Assembly (NCBI GenBank): GCA_021817125.1
Contig: JAKAWC010000005.1
Span: 1 to 46,676, forward strand
DNA length: 46,676 nt
Direction: 5' to 3'
Source of the DNA: Microcaldota archaeon
GTDB lineage: Archaea; Micrarchaeota; Micrarchaeia; Micrarchaeales; CABMGC01
The notes under the pieces were generated by a model that was not told the DNA's origin, did no database searches, and saw only the letters and a program-made list of their open reading frames with translations. This document shows, one piece after another, positions 23,587 through 31,901 of the stretch; position 1 is the stretch's first letter, and each line of letters starts with the position of its first letter. The position numbers and the translations under genes are program-made.

Positions 23587-24813
23587 TCATTCCGCAGTCG
23601 CTGTGGCCTCGTTCTCCTTGAACAGGTTCTTCTCGACAGTCGCCTTTATCTTCTCTGGCACATACGCCAGCTTGATAAGCTTGGTGTGCCCCCGGATGCC
23701 CTGCCCAGATTCGTAAGTGACAATGAGTCCCTGCATCTCCAGGTCGGTGATATACTTTCGGTACCACCTTGAACTCTTTGGGTCCTTCTTCAACGATTCT
23801 GCGATAGCGGCATACTTGTCATAGACCTCGCCGCTGAATATATACGTGTCTGTGCCCTCCATCAGCTTCTTGTAGCGGCCACCCTGCAGTGAAAGTAGCG
23901 CAATCGCGTACACTATCAGTTTCTGATGCTCGGGAAGGGTGTTGACGAGCTCGTACGCGATATCTTCCTCCGCGTACTTCGAGGCCTCCTCTACCTCCTT
24001 CGCCGATATAACCTGCATCTTCTTCTCCTCTGCAAGTTCCCCTGCTTTGGAGAGTATCTTGAGAGCGAGCCTTGCGTCTCCACTGTCCCTCGCGGCCATC
24101 GCGGCAGCAAGGTTTATGGCAGCGGTCTCCACCTTCCCCTTTTTGAAGCCCTTCTCACACCTGTCCTTGAGTATTGAAGATAGCTCCATTGAGTTGTATG
24201 GCGGGAAGACCAGCTCGTTTTCGTAGAGTGTGGAGAGGCTCCTTGGGTCGAGGTCCTCCTTGAACGATATCTTGTTTGATATTCCTACTATTGTGATGCC
24301 CCCCGCTTTTATATCACTGTTAACTCTTGTCATAGTGTAGACAAGGTCATCGAGGTCCTTTACCAGGTCTATCTCATCCAGAACCACAACCAGGACCTTG
24401 CCGTCCTCCTCTATCCAGTTGATGACCTTCTCGTAGATATCCACAACGCCGTATCCTCTCTTCGCATAGAGCGGAAGATGGTCGCTCGCAATCTTACTGA
24501 GCACCCTGTAACGCGAGTTGTATATCCTGCAGTTGACGTATGATATCCTAGCCCTGACCGTCGGCAGCTCTTTCACCTTCTCCAGCACGCTCCTGACGCA
24601 GGTCGTCTTTCCGGTGCCTGTCTTCCCGTAAACAAAAAGGTTCCTCCCCCGCTCCCCTTTCAGCGAAGGGGCGAGGTACTTCGCAATGTCGTTTATCTGC
24701 TTCTCCCTGAAAAGAAGTGCGCTAGGGACGTAGTGCGGCGATAGGACCTCACGGTTCGCGAATATCTCAGACTCCTTGAAAAGTTCTTCGAACGGCTCCG
24801 GCATCACTATCAC
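23587..24813 (-). CDS. orc1: Orc1/Cdc6 replication initiator
   Basis: The 408-residue initiator has AAA+ motifs NLFVYGKTGTGKTT (Walker A), VVVLDEIDLV (Walker B) and VGISNK (sensor 1). The arginine-finger/sensor-2 area is DSGDARLALKILSKAGELAE, and the C-terminal winged helix (LLSLQGGRYKKLMEGTDTYIFSGEVYDKYA...YRKYITDLEMQGLI) binds origin DNA. The first in-frame start is GTG 24813, overlapping the Mrp stop by 3 bases; an ATG lies 9 bases later. In archaea orc1 is commonly beside an origin, but I see no clear origin-recognition box repeats in the nearest intergenic space (25617-25818). Confidence 0.93.
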   Translation of the reverse strand: MIVMPEPFEELFKESEIFANREVLSPHYVPSALLFREKQINDIAKYLAPSLKGERGRNLFVYGKTGTGKTTCVRSVLEKVKELPTVRARISYVNCRIYNSRYRVLSKIASDHLPLYAKRGYGVVDIYEKVINWIEEDGKVLVVVLDEIDLVKDLDDLVYTMTRVNSDIKAGGITIVGISNKISFKEDLDPRSLSTLYENELVFPPYNSMELSSILKDRCEKGFKKGKVETAAINLAAAMAARDSGDARLALKILSKAGELAEEKKMQVISAKEVEEASKYAEEDIAYELVNTLPEHQKLIVYAIALLSLQGGRYKKLMEGTDTYIFSGEVYDKYAAIAESLKKDPKSSRWYRKYITDLEMQGLIVTYESGQGIRGHTKLIKLAYVPEKIKATVEKNLFKENEATATAE

Positions 24814-25616
24814 TGCTTCTTCGGGATACTTAATCGGCTAATGATACTTATAAACTCTTCTTTTATCTCGTTGTCCCGCAGTGCTGGAATCTCTCCCGCA
24901 TCGCTGTATTCGTCGAACTTCTTGTTCAGTTTGACAGTCCCGATGACGTCACAACCCAGTGCTTTCGCAACATGCTCTGCGCCTGTCGCCTTCCCATCGG
25001 ACATGTTCTCCACCACTCCTAATGTCGCCACGCCGAGCCTTTTTGCCATCATCCCCGAGCGTATCGCGTTGGTCGCAGCTATGCGCTGCGGCGTGGTGAC
25101 AAGGATGAACCCATCCATTTCAAGAAGCTGCATTATCGAGAGCGGCGAGTCGCTGGTGCCCGGCGCAAGGTCGAGTATCAGATAATCAAGCTCGCCCCAC
25201 TCCGTGTTCTCGAAGAATTCCCTGATCATCTTCCCGACCATCGGCCCCCTCCAGATGATCGGCCGCTTGTCATCATCGACATACAGCCCTGTTGAGATGA
25301 CCTTCACGCCGCGGTTGTCTATCGGATGCAGGGGATAGTTCGCCTCCATCGTCTTGTTCAGGCCGAGAAATATCATCACGTTCGGCGTGTCTATGTCCGC
25401 GTCGAGCAGCCCGACCTTGTAGCCCATCCCGCTCAGCGTATATGCGAGATTCACTGCCACTGTCGTCTTGCCGACTCCCCCCTTTGCGCTGTAGACTCCT
25501 ATCCTGTGCTTTATGCCGGAGAGCTTCTCCTTGATGTTCTTCCTCTGGTTTATCACGTTAAGTATCGATGGGTGCGCTCCGTGCACGTGCTGGCCTCCTA
25601 TCTCCACGTCTACCAT
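24810..25616 (-). CDS. Mrp/NBP35-type P-loop ATPase lacking the Fe-S CxxC motif
   Basis: The 268-residue protein has the deviant Walker A YSAKGGVGKTTVAVNLA, LLDADIDTPN, YLILDLAPGTSDSPLS and LVTTPQRIAA. This places it in the Mrp/ApbC/NBP35 family of Fe-S cluster carriers. After VVENMSDG the usual CPxC region is replaced by KATGAEHVAKALGC, so the cluster-bridging cysteine pair is absent. It may have lost carrier activity or act as a MinD/ParA-like ATPase instead. It is translationally coupled to orc1, an odd pairing that could hint at a replication or segregation role (inference). Confidence 0.83.
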   Translation of the reverse strand: MVDVEIGGQHVHGAHPSILNVINQRKNIKEKLSGIKHRIGVYSAKGGVGKTTVAVNLAYTLSGMGYKVGLLDADIDTPNVMIFLGLNKTMEANYPLHPIDNRGVKVISTGLYVDDDKRPIIWRGPMVGKMIREFFENTEWGELDYLILDLAPGTSDSPLSIMQLLEMDGFILVTTPQRIAATNAIRSGMMAKRLGVATLGVVENMSDGKATGAEHVAKALGCDVIGTVKLNKKFDEYSDAGEIPALRDNEIKEEFISIISRLSIPKKQ

Positions 25617-25703
25617 AGAACCAAGTTATACAATTTACGTCGAGAAAATCTATAAAGTGGACGTAAATGGCAGCAAAACACGCCGATTGCCGAATCCACT
25701 GGG

Positions 25704-25818
25704 CAGCTTTAAATATGCCTAAAAGAAGGGGATATACGGATTCTGACGGTTGTGTGAGCTCCCGGATTCCACAAGTCCGGAAGCATAGCACAGACACGAT
25801 GTCACCTGGGGGAGATGG
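25704..25818 (+). promoter_or_regulatory. Promoter and structured leader before the 149-residue gene
   Basis: GCAGCTTTAAATATGCC contains a strong TATA candidate about 100 bases before the ATG. The inferred leader holds CCGGA-TTCCACAAG-TCCGG, a 5-bp hairpin, and ends in GGGGGAGATGG just before the start. The rest of 25617-25703 shows nothing I can name; a second TATA-like TCTATAAAG may serve either strand. Confidence 0.35.
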
Positions 25819-26268
25819 ATGACAGCGATGATGCTTGACAGGGCAGCAGCCGGAGAGGGAATGGCACCATCAGCGATGCGCATGCTCGCAGACTCAAAAC
25901 GCGATCCCAGACCGCGCGAAGTGCACGACGAAGTCAGACTAAAATTCACAGGTGGCTACAGGGTCGAAGCAAAATCGGGCGGAGAAGAAGACATGTACTT
26001 CGAGGTCGAAGGGGGAAAGGAGATAGCGTTCGACAGGTACAGCTACTCTGGTAAAGAACTCAGGAGGCTGCTCGACTCCGGCAACAGAGAGTTGACTGTG
26101 AACAGGACCGCTGTGATTGGGCCCGCTGGCATGATGTTTTGTTCCTACGAACTGCCCCCGGCACAACCTGCACCAACGACCGAAGAGCATACTCCTGTAG
26201 AATCCTTCCATGCAGCCATGCGTTCAGCATCCAGCGCAGCCGGCAAGTCAGAGAATTCCGACTCCTAA
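25819..26268 (+). CDS. Hypothetical protein
   Basis: I do not recognise this 149-residue protein. It has a basic N-terminal third (SKRDPRPREVHDEVRLKFTGG), a compact middle (MYFEVEGGKEIAFDRYSYSG, then LRRLLDSGNRELTVNR), and a Pro/Thr/Ser-rich tail that looks disordered. There is no signal or membrane helix. A strong GGGGGAG ribosome-binding sequence stands 5 bases before the ATG. Its last 21 bases overlap the convergent GIDE-like gene. Confidence 0.55.
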   Translation: MTAMMLDRAAAGEGMAPSAMRMLADSKRDPRPREVHDEVRLKFTGGYRVEAKSGGEEDMYFEVEGGKEIAFDRYSYSGKELRRLLDSGNRELTVNRTAVIGPAGMMFCSYELPPAQPAPTTEEHTPVESFHAAMRSASSAAGKSENSDS

Positions 26269-27534
26269 CGCGATACCTGCGATTGCGCAGGCTGCGCCCA
26301 TCACGAACGTGGCAAGCGTTACCTCCTTCAACCGTCCGAACTCCTGTCTCTTGCTGTGCAGGGCGACCTCGAGTATCTTCGTCTTCGGATCGACGCCCAT
26401 GAGCTTCACCGGCTTGCCTCCGATAAGTTTGTCCGAAGTGCTGACCAGCCCGATGCCGAAGTAGTCCTGATCCATAGGGACATATATCTCAGATATATAG
26501 ATGCAGCCGACCTGCCCACCGGGATTCCTTCCCGCACCGAACGGGCTTACCTCGAGTATCTTCTTGTTCCACATCTGCCTGAACTGGTACTGGCTCTGTT
26601 TGGTCAGATCAGGAGCGACGGAACTGCCGAACTGGTCCGCAATGAAAGCCTTGAACTCGTTGAACGCCCCTATCACCGCACCCTCGTTCAGATGGAAGCC
26701 CTCTATATAGCTGAGCGCCTTGCCGTCCTTCTCCACTGCATAGCTGTTTTCAAGCACACTGAGGTTGGTGTTCGCCATGTCTGGCGCCAAGTAGCCCGTC
26801 CCGTCAGTAAGTAGCGATGGGACCCCATGCTCCCTCTTTCCGAGGGTCATTACCTCAACGTGCCTGCTCTTTCCGCTGCCTCTCTCAACCAAAGTGTATA
26901 TGGTAAAAAGATAATACGGTGACGCTGTCCTCGAGAGGGGCGTTGTTATTGGCTGGTTCGCGCCTTCGGGAGTGAGTCTGCCAGTTATCTCATTCAGGCC
27001 ATACGATGCGCCGTCTATTTTTGCGACTGGCGTTGCCATCAGGACCTGTTCCTTGGAGAACTCTCCGAAGCCGATGTAGATGAATATCGCGCCGAAGAAT
27101 ATGAGGTCCCCGACAAGGAAGTTGTGTATGTTCTGCGCCTGCGCAGGAGTCATTGGGCAGACCTGCCCTTTCGGGCAACTTGGGCCCAAGACAACGACGC
27201 CGATGACTGTTATGAAAATAAACGCCAATACCACGCCGATGATTCCATTGCCTATGAGCGTCCTTCCCGACGCCTTTGTAGTCTCATGGACCTCCCCAGC
27301 TATTTTACTCTGAATCAGCAGGAGATTCGGCCACCCTCCGAGCATTGTCGACTGCAGCATCCTCTGCGCCATCTGCTGCCTCAAATTCATCAGGTTGCCC
27401 TGGGTCTGCTGCGCAGGCCGCTGTGCGGGCTGTTGCTGTTGTGCAGTTTGAGGCGTCGTCGGAATAGGAAATGGCATCGGATTCGGCACGGGCTTGGCTG
27501 GATTCTTCGACGGAACGCTTGGCATAGGATTCAC
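26248..27534 (-). CDS. GIDE-domain-like membrane protein
   Basis: The 428-residue protein (GTG start; an in-frame ATG lies 9 bases later) begins with a Pro/Gln-rich cytoplasmic region. Two transmembrane helices follow, IIGVVLAFIFITVIGVVVLG and FLVGDLIFFGAIFIYIGFG, with a short CPKGQVCP loop between them. The next region (MATPVAKIDGASYGLNEITGRL...TTPLSRTASPYYLFTIYTLVE) has the feel of a GIDE domain, as in MUL1, where a RING finger would follow. No RING is present here. A C-terminal hydrophobic helix (VTLATFVMGAACAIAGIALGVGIL) ends it. TTATATATTATAAACC about 20 bases upstream fits a leaderless promoter. Confidence 0.6.
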   Translation of the reverse strand: MNPMPSVPSKNPAKPVPNPMPFPIPTTPQTAQQQQPAQRPAQQTQGNLMNLRQQMAQRMLQSTMLGGWPNLLLIQSKIAGEVHETTKASGRTLIGNGIIGVVLAFIFITVIGVVVLGPSCPKGQVCPMTPAQAQNIHNFLVGDLIFFGAIFIYIGFGEFSKEQVLMATPVAKIDGASYGLNEITGRLTPEGANQPITTPLSRTASPYYLFTIYTLVERGSGKSRHVEVMTLGKREHGVPSLLTDGTGYLAPDMANTNLSVLENSYAVEKDGKALSYIEGFHLNEGAVIGAFNEFKAFIADQFGSSVAPDLTKQSQYQFRQMWNKKILEVSPFGAGRNPGGQVGCIYISEIYVPMDQDYFGIGLVSTSDKLIGGKPVKLMGVDPKTKILEVALHSKRQEFGRLKEVTLATFVMGAACAIAGIALGVGIL

Positions 27535-27608
27535 GCTAAGAGAGGGTGGTTTATAATATATAACTATTCTGGTTTATCCCGGTTGTCCTCCAAAGCAAAA
27601 CTCTTTAG

Positions 27609-28238
27609 ATGAAGAGATTCATAATATCTCGCGGGAAAAGAATGTCGAATCCACCCGTTGCCTTAAGGCCCAAAATCGAGAAACTTGCCGAAGTATATCA
27701 AAGGTTTAGCCTCAGCGCGAGGGAGATTGTCAAAGATGCGCTGCATGAGGTAGAGACTGCCCTCGCCAAAATGGATGCTGCAGAACGCGCACTCCCGCAG
27801 GGATGCAGGGAGGCGAAGATATCTGCGCTGCCACATGCGGTGGATGCCATGCAAACCGTCCAGGGGCTGTGCCCACGTCTGAACAAGTTAGCCTCGGGTG
27901 CGAAGAGCGACGCCAACAATATGGTCGGATACCAGAGCACGAACATTTTCGAGGAAAGGGAAATCAATAGGATACAGGAGCTCAACATGCTCCTGGAGGG
28001 CGTGCTGGAAGGTGCATCTCCTGGAGCCAACACTGCCGAGTTCGTTGCAAAGAGATACGCATTTTCCGGCACAGATAACATCTCTGAAGTCAAGGTGAAC
28101 GACGACTTCCGCATTGTCCACGGAGCCCTCCGGAACGCCGCAGACAAGCTTAAGGACCTGCTTACGCACCTCGCCCCGGTGCCCCCACCGGTCAAAAGCC
28201 AGCCCGAGGTTCTCGCCGACGCAGCGAGGGACCAATAG
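27609..28238 (+). CDS. Hypothetical helical protein
   Basis: This protein has 209 residues from ATG 27609, or 198 from ATG 27642 (MSNPPVALRP). It is predominantly helical with amphipathic stretches (KLAEVYQRFSLSAREIVKDALHEVETALAKMD; REINRIQELNMLLEGVLEGA). No motif, signal peptide or membrane segment is recognised. The C-terminal PVPPPVKSQPE is proline-rich. It stands alone between the GIDE-like gene and the proteasome/exosome operon. Confidence 0.5.
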   Translation: MKRFIISRGKRMSNPPVALRPKIEKLAEVYQRFSLSAREIVKDALHEVETALAKMDAAERALPQGCREAKISALPHAVDAMQTVQGLCPRLNKLASGAKSDANNMVGYQSTNIFEEREINRIQELNMLLEGVLEGASPGANTAEFVAKRYAFSGTDNISEVKVNDDFRIVHGALRNAADKLKDLLTHLAPVPPPVKSQPEVLADAARDQ

Positions 28239-28339
28239 CGGAACTCCGCATCGACAGCAAACAAAAGGCTTAATAAACATAAACCCCAATTATATCCTGC
28301 TAATTAGAGTAGTCTTACTATTTACTATTAGGTGCAAAT

Positions 28340-29038
28340 ATGGTATATCCGAACGTGCAAGCTTATGACCGCGGAGTAATGTTCAATCCAGACGGAAGGC
28401 TCTTCCAGGTAGAATACGCCAAAGAGGCAGTCAGGAAGGGGGCGACATCGGTAGGGATGACAACAAAAGAAGGAGTAGTGTTCGTCGCACACAAGAACAT
28501 AGTCGAGCCGCTTTCCGTGCCAATGACAATCCAGAAGGTCTTCAGGGTAGACGCACACATAGGGGCCACATACAGCGGCATGATGGCCGACGGAATACAC
28601 ATAATAGATCAGGCGCGGTCCTATGCACAGAACCACAGGCTTGTCTATGACGACGTGAAGTCGGTGGAGGCTGTCACAAAGGATCTTTCTACTGACATGA
28701 TGCAGGCAACAATGTACGGCGGAGTCAGGCCTTATGCGGTGTCCGTCCTCATCGGAGGATTCGACACGGAGCCAAGGCTCTTCGAACTCGGCCCGGGAGC
28801 AGAGTTCTCCGGCTACAAGGCAGACGCGATCGGCGTAGGCAAGAAGGTGGCACTGGAGATGCTCGTAAAGGAATACAAGGACGGCATGTCCACCGACGAT
28901 GCCATAGCGCTTGGCGTGAAGATAATAAAGAAGATAAGCGAGACCAAGCTGACTAAGGAGAACATGGACATAGGCTACGTCTCGAAGGGCAACAATTTCG
29001 TGATGCTCACTCCTGAAGAGATAGCAAAGTACCTCTGA
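28340..29038 (+). CDS. psmA: Proteasome subunit alpha
   Basis: The 232 residues carry the alpha-type N-terminal signature YDRGVMFNPDGRLFQVEYAKEAV, then a GATSVGM strand, VDAHIGATYSGMMADG and MQATMYGGVRPYAVSVLIGG. The extended N-terminal helix H0 forms the gate of the 20S core, and alpha subunits are catalytically inactive. It leads the psmA-SBDS-rrp4-rrp41-rrp42 operon, the classic archaeal 'exosome superoperon', linking protein and RNA turnover. The minus-strand ORF of 269 residues over it is a shadow. Confidence 0.97.
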   Translation: MVYPNVQAYDRGVMFNPDGRLFQVEYAKEAVRKGATSVGMTTKEGVVFVAHKNIVEPLSVPMTIQKVFRVDAHIGATYSGMMADGIHIIDQARSYAQNHRLVYDDVKSVEAVTKDLSTDMMQATMYGGVRPYAVSVLIGGFDTEPRLFELGPGAEFSGYKADAIGVGKKVALEMLVKEYKDGMSTDDAIALGVKIIKKISETKLTKENMDIGYVSKGNNFVMLTPEEIAKYL

Positions 29039-29066
29039 TTGTCCCAGATTACAGCGAGTGAAGGCA

Positions 29067-29753
29067 ATGTCCAAAACGGTAATAGCGAAATACTCCCATG
29101 GGGGAGAGGAATTCGAGGTCTTCGTAGACAGCGACATCGCTTACGATTACATAACCGGCAAGCAGCCAGACCCCATGCGCGCCCTCCAGAGCGAAGAGGT
29201 GTTCAAGGACGCGAACAAGGGGGAACGGCAGAGCCAGGACAAGGTGCAGAAGATATTCGGCACGACCGACATAAAGAAGGTTGCCGAGATAATACTGAAG
29301 AACGGCAACGTCCCTGTGACGACCGAACAGAGAAGCAAGCTGATGGAAGACAAGCGGAAGCAGATCATAGCGATAATAGCGAGGAACTCCATCGACCCAC
29401 GGACGAACACGCCGCACCCGGCGCAGAGGATAGAGAACGCGATGGTGCAGGCGAAGGTTCAGATAGAGCCGTTCAAGAACGCGCAGGAGCAGATAGATCC
29501 GATACTGAAGAAGATCAACCTTCTGCTCCCCATAAAGTTCGCCACGGCGAAGGTCGAGGTAATCATCCCTCCGGAATACGCGAACCGGTGCTATGGGCTG
29601 CTCAAGCAGTATGGGCTTAAGAGCGAAAAGTGGCTCGGTGACGGGTCGCTCAGCGCGAACGTGGAGTTCCCGGCAGGGCTGCAAGGGGAGTTCCTTGACA
29701 AGCTCAACAATTATACTAAAGGAAATGCAACAACGAAAATCGTAGAGGTATGA
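29067..29753 (+). CDS. sbds: SBDS ribosome maturation protein
   Basis: With ATG 29067 the protein is 228 residues in three domains. The N-terminal FYSH domain has AKYSHGGEEFEVFVDSDIAYDY, FGTTDIKKVAEIILKNGNVPVTTEQR; the central helical domain has RNSIDPRTNTPHPAQRIENAM; and the C-terminal ferredoxin-like domain has LPIKFATAKVEVIIPPEY. SBDS, with EF-2-like GTPases, releases aIF6 from the large subunit. A GTG 9 bases upstream (29058) is the track start, but ATG suits the family better. Its stop overlaps the rrp4 start. Confidence 0.95.
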   Translation: MSKTVIAKYSHGGEEFEVFVDSDIAYDYITGKQPDPMRALQSEEVFKDANKGERQSQDKVQKIFGTTDIKKVAEIILKNGNVPVTTEQRSKLMEDKRKQIIAIIARNSIDPRTNTPHPAQRIENAMVQAKVQIEPFKNAQEQIDPILKKINLLLPIKFATAKVEVIIPPEYANRCYGLLKQYGLKSEKWLGDGSLSANVEFPAGLQGEFLDKLNNYTKGNATTKIVEV

Positions 29754-30361
29754 ACATGATAAAGATAGTAGTCCCAGGAGATCTTCTCGATGACAAGCCT
29801 GTTCACATAGAGCACGCCATAATCGAGAACGACAAGACCTACGCCACGGTGCTAGGCAGTTATGACGAGGAAAAGAAGAGGCTTGTGCCTCTCGAAGGCT
29901 TATGGTATCCTGTGCAGGGCGACATAATCATCGGCATTGTAGACGAGGAGAAGCTCAATAGCTATTCGGTCAACCTGAACGCTCCTTACAAGGGAATAAT
30001 CGTGTCCAAGTTCGTGGAGACACAGCTCCAGAACGGCGACGTGGTGGAAGCAACGGTGAAAGAGGTCGACAAGACCGGCACAGCAGTGCTGGTGCGGTCC
30101 AGGAAGCTTTTCGGCGGAAAGATAATAAAGGCAAAGCCGTCGAAGGTCCCAAGGATAATCGGCAAACAGGACACAATGCTCAGGCAACTTTCCGATGGCA
30201 CGAAGGCGACGATAAAGGTCGGCAGGAACGGCATAATTTGGATGAAGGGCGGAGACGTCGCGCTCGCCACCGAAGCGATACTCAGGATTCAAGAGGAGGC
30301 TCACACTCCGGGACTCACAGACAGGATAAAGGAGATGTTGAGCGGCAACAACAAGGTGTAA
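29750..30361 (+). CDS. rrp4: Exosome cap subunit Rrp4
   Basis: At 203 residues, Rrp4 has an N-terminal domain (VVPGDLLDDKPVHIEHAIIE), an S1 domain (VQGDIIIGIVDEEKLNSYSVNLNAPYKGII...LQNGDVVEATVKEVDKT), and a KH domain (VPRIIGKQDTMLRQLSDGTKATIKVGRNGIIWMKG). It binds RNA at the entry of the Rrp41/Rrp42 ring. It overlaps the sbds stop by 4 bases; an alternative ATG lies 6 bases later. The Rrp41 gene follows after 2 bases. Confidence 0.96.
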   Translation: MNMIKIVVPGDLLDDKPVHIEHAIIENDKTYATVLGSYDEEKKRLVPLEGLWYPVQGDIIIGIVDEEKLNSYSVNLNAPYKGIIVSKFVETQLQNGDVVEATVKEVDKTGTAVLVRSRKLFGGKIIKAKPSKVPRIIGKQDTMLRQLSDGTKATIKVGRNGIIWMKGGDVALATEAILRIQEEAHTPGLTDRIKEMLSGNNKV

Positions 30362-30363
30362 AC

Positions 30364-31104
30364 ATGGGCGGAGAAAACAAACCAGAACTCATAGTCAATG
30401 GAAAGCGACTGGACGGCAGGATGCCCGATGAGCTCAGGCCGATACGGATAATGACGAATGTGATCAAGAACGCCGACGGCTCAGCGTACATAGAATGGGG
30501 TGACAACAAGATCATATGCGGGGTATACGGGCCAAAGGAGGCGCTCCCGAAGCACACCGGGAACCCCGAGCGGGCGGTTGTCAAATGCAGGTATCAGATG
30601 GCCCCATTCTCGTCGCTCGAGGACCACGGAAGGACTGGACCGAACAGGAGGGCGCATGAGATATCGAAGGTCACTAAGGAGGTCTTCGAGAACGCAATAC
30701 TGCTCGAGCAGTTCCCGGGCAATGCGATAGAGATTTACATCGAGGTGTTGCAGAGCGATGGAGGCACAAGGGCGGCAGGCATAACCTGCGCCGCTGTCGC
30801 GCTCGCGACATCTGGCATCCCGATGCGCGACGTTCCGTTCGCCGTGTCGGTTGGCAAGGTGGGGAACACGTTGATACTCGACATGAACAAGATTGAGGAC
30901 AACTACTCCGACGCCGACGTCCCGATCTGCATCAGCCCGCGCACCGGCGAGATACTGCTGCTGCAGATGGACGGCAACATAACGCGTGAGGAGTTCAGCA
31001 CAATAGTAGCGATGATAAAGAAAGCCGGAGAGAAGATAGGCAAGATACAGCGCGACGCGCTCAAGGCGCCATACGAAGCCATCTCCGAGAGGTACAAGAG
31101 ATAG
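30364..31104 (+). CDS. rrp41: Exosome catalytic subunit Rrp41
   Basis: Starting at ATG 30364 (MGGENKPELIVNGKRLDGR) the protein has 246 residues. RNase PH family features include RLDGRMPDELRPI, the RNA-binding arginine region MAPFSSLEDHGRTGPNRRAHE, the catalytic/phosphate segment LQSDGGTRAAGITCAAVAL, and the acidic DMNKIEDNYSDADVP, which contributes the active-site aspartates. Rrp41 supplies phosphorolytic 3'-5' activity and polyadenylation-like tailing. The track's longer start (30238) lies inside rrp4 and is rejected. Confidence 0.97.
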   Translation: MGGENKPELIVNGKRLDGRMPDELRPIRIMTNVIKNADGSAYIEWGDNKIICGVYGPKEALPKHTGNPERAVVKCRYQMAPFSSLEDHGRTGPNRRAHEISKVTKEVFENAILLEQFPGNAIEIYIEVLQSDGGTRAAGITCAAVALATSGIPMRDVPFAVSVGKVGNTLILDMNKIEDNYSDADVPICISPRTGEILLLQMDGNITREEFSTIVAMIKKAGEKIGKIQRDALKAPYEAISERYKR

Positions 31105-31112
31105 GTGAGCAC

Positions 31113-31901
31113 ATGACAAACGGAGCAATAACTGGAGAATTCATAAAAGAGCTGTTGAGCAAGGGCGCGAGGGAGTTCGGTCGCGGGTTCAACGATTACA
31201 GGAGGGTGGTGCTCTCAACTGGAGTGATACCGCATGCAGAGGGCAGCGCAGAGTGCTTCATAGGTAACACGCGCGTGCTTGTCGGCGTGAAGCTGGCGGT
31301 GAGTGAGCCCCTGCCGGACAAACCGCACGAAGGGGATATCCGGACCGCTGCAGAGATGTTGCCTCTCGCGTCGCCGGACTATGAGCCTGGCCCGCCAAGC
31401 CCCGAGTCGATAGAGCTCGCACGGGTCGTGGACCGCGGGATAAGGGCGGCAGGCATGATCGACACAAAATCGCTTTTCATAGAGGAGGGCAAGGTCTGGT
31501 CCGTCTTCATAGACATATACGTCCTCAACTTCGATGGCAACCTTTTCGATGCATGCACGCTTGCTGGCGTCGCAGCGCTCCTGGACTGCAGGATGCCTGC
31601 GTACAAGGACGGCAAAGAGGACCACGAGAACACCGTGGGGAAGCTCAAAGTGACCGGAATGGTTACCTCCTCCACGTTCGCGAAGATCGGCGACAAGATA
31701 GTCCTCGACCCGGATGCCACCGAAGAGAAGAACGCAATGGATGCGAGAGTAACGGTAGCGACAGACGAAAACCTGATAAGGGCCATGCAGAAGGGCGGCA
31801 GGGGCGCGTTCACGGCAGAGGAGATGGACAGGATAATCCAGCTGACGTTCGAGAAATCGAAAGACCTTAGAAAGATAGTCAAGGAAGCTGTAGGTGAGTA
31901 A
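31113..31901 (+). CDS. rrp42: Exosome structural subunit Rrp42
   Basis: The 262-residue protein has the RNase PH fold without catalytic residues: KGAREFGRGFNDYRRVVLSTGVI, AECFIGNTRVLVGVKLAVSEP, DRGIRAAGMIDTKSLFIEEGKVWSVFIDIYVLNFDGN, LDPDATEE. It forms the hexameric ring with Rrp41 and stabilises RNA binding. It lies 8 bases after rrp41 and is followed immediately by eL43, as in many archaeal genomes. Confidence 0.96.
   Translation: MTNGAITGEFIKELLSKGAREFGRGFNDYRRVVLSTGVIPHAEGSAECFIGNTRVLVGVKLAVSEPLPDKPHEGDIRTAAEMLPLASPDYEPGPPSPESIELARVVDRGIRAAGMIDTKSLFIEEGKVWSVFIDIYVLNFDGNLFDACTLAGVAALLDCRMPAYKDGKEDHENTVGKLKVTGMVTSSTFAKIGDKIVLDPDATEEKNAMDARVTVATDENLIRAMQKGGRGAFTAEEMDRIIQLTFEKSKDLRKIVKEAVGE

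Noticed and set aside
25617-25818. Replication origin near orc1
   Set aside because: Orc1 is often by an origin, but no repeated origin-recognition boxes or long A/T unwinding stretch are seen here.
28328-29137. 269-residue minus-strand ORF
   Set aside because: Antisense to psmA, which is a certain gene.
30238-30363. N-terminal extension of Rrp41
   Set aside because: Arg/Gly-rich shadow of rrp4; the family begins at ATG 30364.
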